Shown here: piece by piece, positions 60,354 through 64,000 of the stretch
Layout: every line of letters starts with the position of its first letter
How positions within the stretch are numbered: position 1 is the stretch's first letter
Notes under the pieces: model-generated
What the model was told of the DNA's origin: nothing
Databases searched by the model: none
What the model saw: only the letters and a program-made list of their open reading frames with translations
Assembly (NCBI GenBank): GCA_964036155.1
Contig: OZ038423.1
Span: 7,145,249-7,209,248, forward strand
Length of the DNA: 64,000 nucleotides
Direction: 5' to 3'
Source of the DNA: Diploscapter coronatus
Taxonomy: Eukaryota > Nematoda > Chromadorea > Rhabditida > Rhabditidae
Position numbers and translations under genes: made by a program

Positions 60354-60793
60354 TCATAATGCTTGAAAGTGGGTAGAATTGTGTTTCTTTCCAATAATCT
60401 TATCAATGACAATCGAGATTCTAAAATTTCGAATCTCCTTAATTCTCATATCCCTTCACGATTATATTTATCTCTATCAAAATTATAAAGTTATAAATAG
60501 GGTTGTGCTAGGCAATAGGTATTTCAATTGAATCACGCCACAATAAGCGATAAATTATTCGATCTTAAAAAATGAAGTTTTATTGTAAAACCTCTTATAC
60601 ATTAGAAAGAAATGCAAAATCACAACCCGATAAAACAACTCTGAAGTATGCCAAGTAAATATCTTTCATTCTTTCAAGATCTCAAATATCACAAATTCTA
60701 TTTCACTACCATCCACATAACTTGTGAATCGAAGAAAAATATCACTTACTTTGCGAACAAGTCACAATTTCTTGATTTGAATGAATGAGAGAT
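60354..60793. other. 3' intergenic between COASY and Tat-SF1 homologue
   Basis: 440 bp between convergent stop codons. AT-rich; nothing else seen. Confidence 0.5.
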
Positions 60794-63700
60794 CTATTCG
60801 TCAATTTCCTGTTCATCTTTCTGTCTTTTCTCTTCAGGTTCCTCTGTCGTCTCTTCGTCTTCTCCTTCATCAGAACCCCCTTCCTCTTCTTCATTATCAT
60901 CGTGTTCCTGTCGTCCTCTCTGAATCCTCTCCTCCCAAGCAGCCATTCTCCTCCTTGCCTCTTCTTCCGTTTCCTGCACTTTGTACTTCGACTTTCCATC
61001 CCACAATGAGCACTTCAATCTGAAACAAAATAATTTGACTTTTAAGGATAGTTTTTTTTCCTCTTTTTTTCGAATTTGCACTGATGATGCTTGAGAACGT
61101 TCGGTGACAATAATTCCCAATTTGAGTAAAAAGTCAATTTGTAAGCTCACTATACTCGTGATCTAGTAGTGAACGAAAGTGAATAATTTAAAAATATTAA
61201 ATTTGAAAAAAAACTAAAAATAAAATAATGTGAAGCCGTCTTACTCCCTTCCATCGACAATTCGTCCATTGAGCATTTTGACGGCCAAATCAGAATGCTC
61301 CGTGGATTCGAAAGCAACCGAGACAACTCCTTCCGGGTTATTCTGAATTAGAAACTTTTGTCATACGAAAAAAGCTACCTAGTTCACTGGCCATCCGATT
61401 GAAAAATTCATTGAATTGGAGGCGAAATATTGTCGATAAGAAAGAAAATATACGAGTTTTCAAATTTAGTGATCGATGAATTCCACAACGAGTCAGAAAC
61501 TTGTGTTTTGTGGAAATTGAGATGAAAGGGACAAAAACTCGGGAAACTCACATCATAAACGACGACTTTTTTGACAGTCCCGTACTTGGCGCAGCTCTGC
61601 TCGACTTCTTCCTTCAGATCCAACAGAAGGGCTGCATTCTTCTAAAGAGCAATAAATAATGAAAGAAGAAACCCATTAATGAATTACCGCCATTTGCTCC
61701 AAAGTGAAGAGGTTCTTGATGATGACCGTGCAGTCAGAAAGTGGTCGATAGTTCCTCGGCTTGTCTGGCTTCCATTCGAAAATCCTGAAACATACGAGTC
61801 TGGCTTTGATACAATAAATTTTAAGCCGACTACAATTTGGTCAATGCACTTAAAAATAAACAAAAAGTTATTAGAAACTGGAATGAATCAGGGGTGGACA
61901 TTTGGATAAGTCGAAATCGTAATAATCCCTCAAATGTTGTTTTTTTTTAATAAGAATGAAAACTCGGACCATTCCTAAGCAGCAGAAACATTAAGATAGA
62001 AAATCTGACTTATTCTGACTCTCGAAGAACCTCTTCTTCTGTGCGGGAGTGAGTTTTCTCTTCTTCTTCGTCGGATCGAATTCCCCTTTCAATTCGAAAT
62101 GGGCCTTTTCCACTTTCACTTCACAGTCTCGCATTCGGGCGCCGTCCAAAATGCTCAATGCCAATTCGACTGATTCCTGGAAAGGTTTGAATGAAAAGTT
62201 TTCCTAAAAATTTGCAGCAACTGGAAACTCATGGAATTGGTTTCCAAGTTTACGAAAATGAAGTAGAAAATAACCAGATATGATATTTGTCAAGCACGAA
62301 ATGTTTCTTTAGAGCTTATTATCGTTTAATTCCAATGAATCTTTTATCGATAGACTATATTTTCTCAAATAATAAATTTAGGAATATCAAAACTCCCACC
62401 ATTTTGATGTAGCAGCACCTTCCATCCCCCTTCGGATTGCCTTCGTCGTCCAAATACAACCTGATCTTTGACTTGCGAGTTCGTGGATCCTGTTGAATCA
62501 CGCCGCATTTCGACATAAATTCCTGGAAATAACTAGTAAAATAAAGAATAGGACTTCACACTCTACCGTAAACTCCTCGATGGTGACGTCAGTCGGCATT
62601 CCACTCACATACACTGCTGTCGATTTCTCTTCCATGTCGATCCAGCCTGCAGTTACTCATTCAGGATTTCTCAGGTGAAAATTGAAAATGGTATGTTCCC
62701 AGTAAAATCAGTGTCTAATCAATTTTTGTGTTACTTATTTTTGACTTTGATATTTCGAACTCGTCCACTCACCTTGCTGCTGCGGCTGTCCTGCCTTTTT
62801 CATCTTCTTCTTTTCCCGTTTCTCCTCGACTTCCTTTATCTTTGCTTCTGTCTTCTCCTTCAGTTCGGCATCCATTTTCTCTGAATTCAACTCACTAGTT
62901 TTGTTTTTCAAAATTTCTAAAATCGAACTAAATATCTAGTGAACAGCCCACCATAAATCTGATCGTACTCCTTGATGAACTGCTCTCCATAATGTGCCTG
63001 GTACTCAGCAATCGTGTCGTCGTCCAAAGCAGCGTTTTCTTTTCGAATCCACTCTTTCTTCTCTTCATCCCAAGTGTAATTCTTCGTCTGAAATAGGAAC
63101 ATTCAATCGAAACTGAAACCGCGTCTTATCATTCTCTTCCAAAAATATATCATATCCTCACGCAGCTAAATGTAAAACTATCTTTTTCAAAACAAGGACT
63201 ACTCGAAAAGATCGGAATTTTCTAATCTATCTGCACCCCTTCTTCTAAAAGAAAGTTGAATTTTCCAAATGACCAGTATACGGACTGCTTGAACTCCGAA
63301 GAAGCGCGGAGCAAGATAAAGTAACGAAACTTCTACCTGTTGTTCAGCATTCTGCTGTTCATACCAGAGCTGCTCGACGAATTCCCGCATGTCCTCATCC
63401 ACCTCCTTCCACTCGTCACTCTCGTCGTACTCCAGAAAGGCGCCATTGTTCCCGTATCGACCGTACCACTTCTCATTCAGATAGCGACGTTGGAATTCTG
63501 AAGTGCGAGATAAGTGTCAAGAGGGTTTTCGAATCTTTTGTAATTCGAAAGAAGGCAGGATTGACAAGAAAAAATGCTTCAAAGTCTTCCAAGAAAACTC
63601 ATTCTATTTTAAATGAAAGGATGGCGTGCCTTCCAACATGGATAAAACCTTTTTCGTAAAGATAACAAATCTAACTCACCAGCCTCTTCCTTTTTCTCTC

Positions 63701-63818
63701 CCGCCTCCTTGTTCGTTCCAGTCTCTGCATCAGTTTCGGCATTCTCTCCCTCCTTCTTTTCCTGAGCGGTTTCTGGCTGCTCATCGTCCTCCGTTTCCGG
63801 CACAAAATCTGTCGACAT
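60794..63818 (-). CDS. HTATSF1: HIV Tat-specific factor 1 homologue (Tat-SF1/CUS2), U2 snRNP splicing factor
   Basis: Splicing factor that binds SF3B1 through a UHM domain. 11 exons, 474 aa: 63818-63680, 63497-63337, 63087-62952, 62880-62773, 62646-62567, 62522-62400, 62176-62010, 61784-61688, 61641-61552, 61342-61245, 61019-60794. Acidic N-terminus, then FQRRYLNEKWYG and the family segment TKNYTWDEEKKEWIRK. RRM1: TAVYVSGMPTDVTIEEF, IRLYLDDEGNPKGDGRCCYI, ESVELALSILDG. Linker FDPTKKKRKLTPAQKKRFFE. UHM/RRM2: VIIKNLF, DLKEEVEQSCAKYGTVKKVV, GVVSVAFESTEHSDLAVKML, GRIVDGRE. After it come SLWDGKSKYKV and an acidic tail, as in vertebrates. All phases agree. Convergent with COASY. Confidence 0.95.
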
Positions 63819-64000
63819 TTCACTGAAATGGCGTCAAACTAGCGGAAATTCGGATACGAAAATCGAAGGCTTGAGAAAATTCGAAAAGCAACCGAAAAAT
63901 GCGTAAAAAACATAGTAAACATCGAGCGCATTTGCAATTGAACCGCAATATTTTGCACGTTGTGGCCAGAATGTTGCCAAATGATTGCAAATCTGTGATG

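Overview
This is a eukaryotic window and very probably comes from a nematode. Nearly all genes are split by many short introns (often 43-70 nt, gt...ag, frequently ending tttcag or tttag). Several start codons sit directly behind a tttcag acceptor, as expected for spliced-leader trans-splicing. The window carries a DUF148 (SXP/RAL-2) protein, a family I know only from nematodes. The species cannot be fixed from the sequence. All gene models below were rebuilt by hand from splice signals and phase continuity; exon lists are given in transcription order.

Layout. 1-1281 (-): 5' end of an acid sphingomyelinase, running off the left edge. 2107-4971 (+): secreted N/G/Q-rich protein ending in a DUF148 domain. 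5423-6663 (-): F-box/kelch-like gene, copy 1. 7343-10250 (-): Q-rich, then basic, putative nuclear protein. 10625-16040 (+): a tandem duplication. Each unit has a 94-99 bp tandem-repeat array, a six-exon gene with a degenerate chromodomain, and about 0.6 kb of near-identical flank. In this pair intron 1 and intron 3 are almost identical while the chromodomain exons have diverged strongly, which is the most interesting signal in the window. 16073-16647: inverted-repeat element. 17138-23032 (-): complete SEC63 with two Tc1/mariner-like miniature elements in its introns. 23520-27900: a broken F-box/kelch copy, a solo-LTR-like segment, and an intact inverted copy. 28547-30858 (-): secreted protein with two matching cysteine-rich domains. 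31857-35756 (+): alpha-type nicotinic acetylcholine receptor subunit. 36981-37248 (-): ribosomal protein eL41 in two tiny exons. 39482-44053 (-): six-finger C2H2 protein. 44054-49009: large gap with weak hints of one more gene. 49010-52119 (+): MFS transporter. 54139-55495 (-) and 55739-56820 (+): FAM76 and OSTC, divergent. 57222-60353 (+): bifunctional CoA synthase. 60794-63818 (-): Tat-SF1/CUS2 splicing factor, convergent with CoA synthase.

The conserved genes are ordinary housekeeping or neuronal genes. SEC63 and OSTC both act at the ER translocon, but they lie 33 kb apart and nothing suggests an operon. The accessory content (F-box/kelch copies, chromodomain-like pair, DUF148 and cysteine-domain proteins, inverted-repeat elements) is concentrated in the left half, roughly 2-31 kb.
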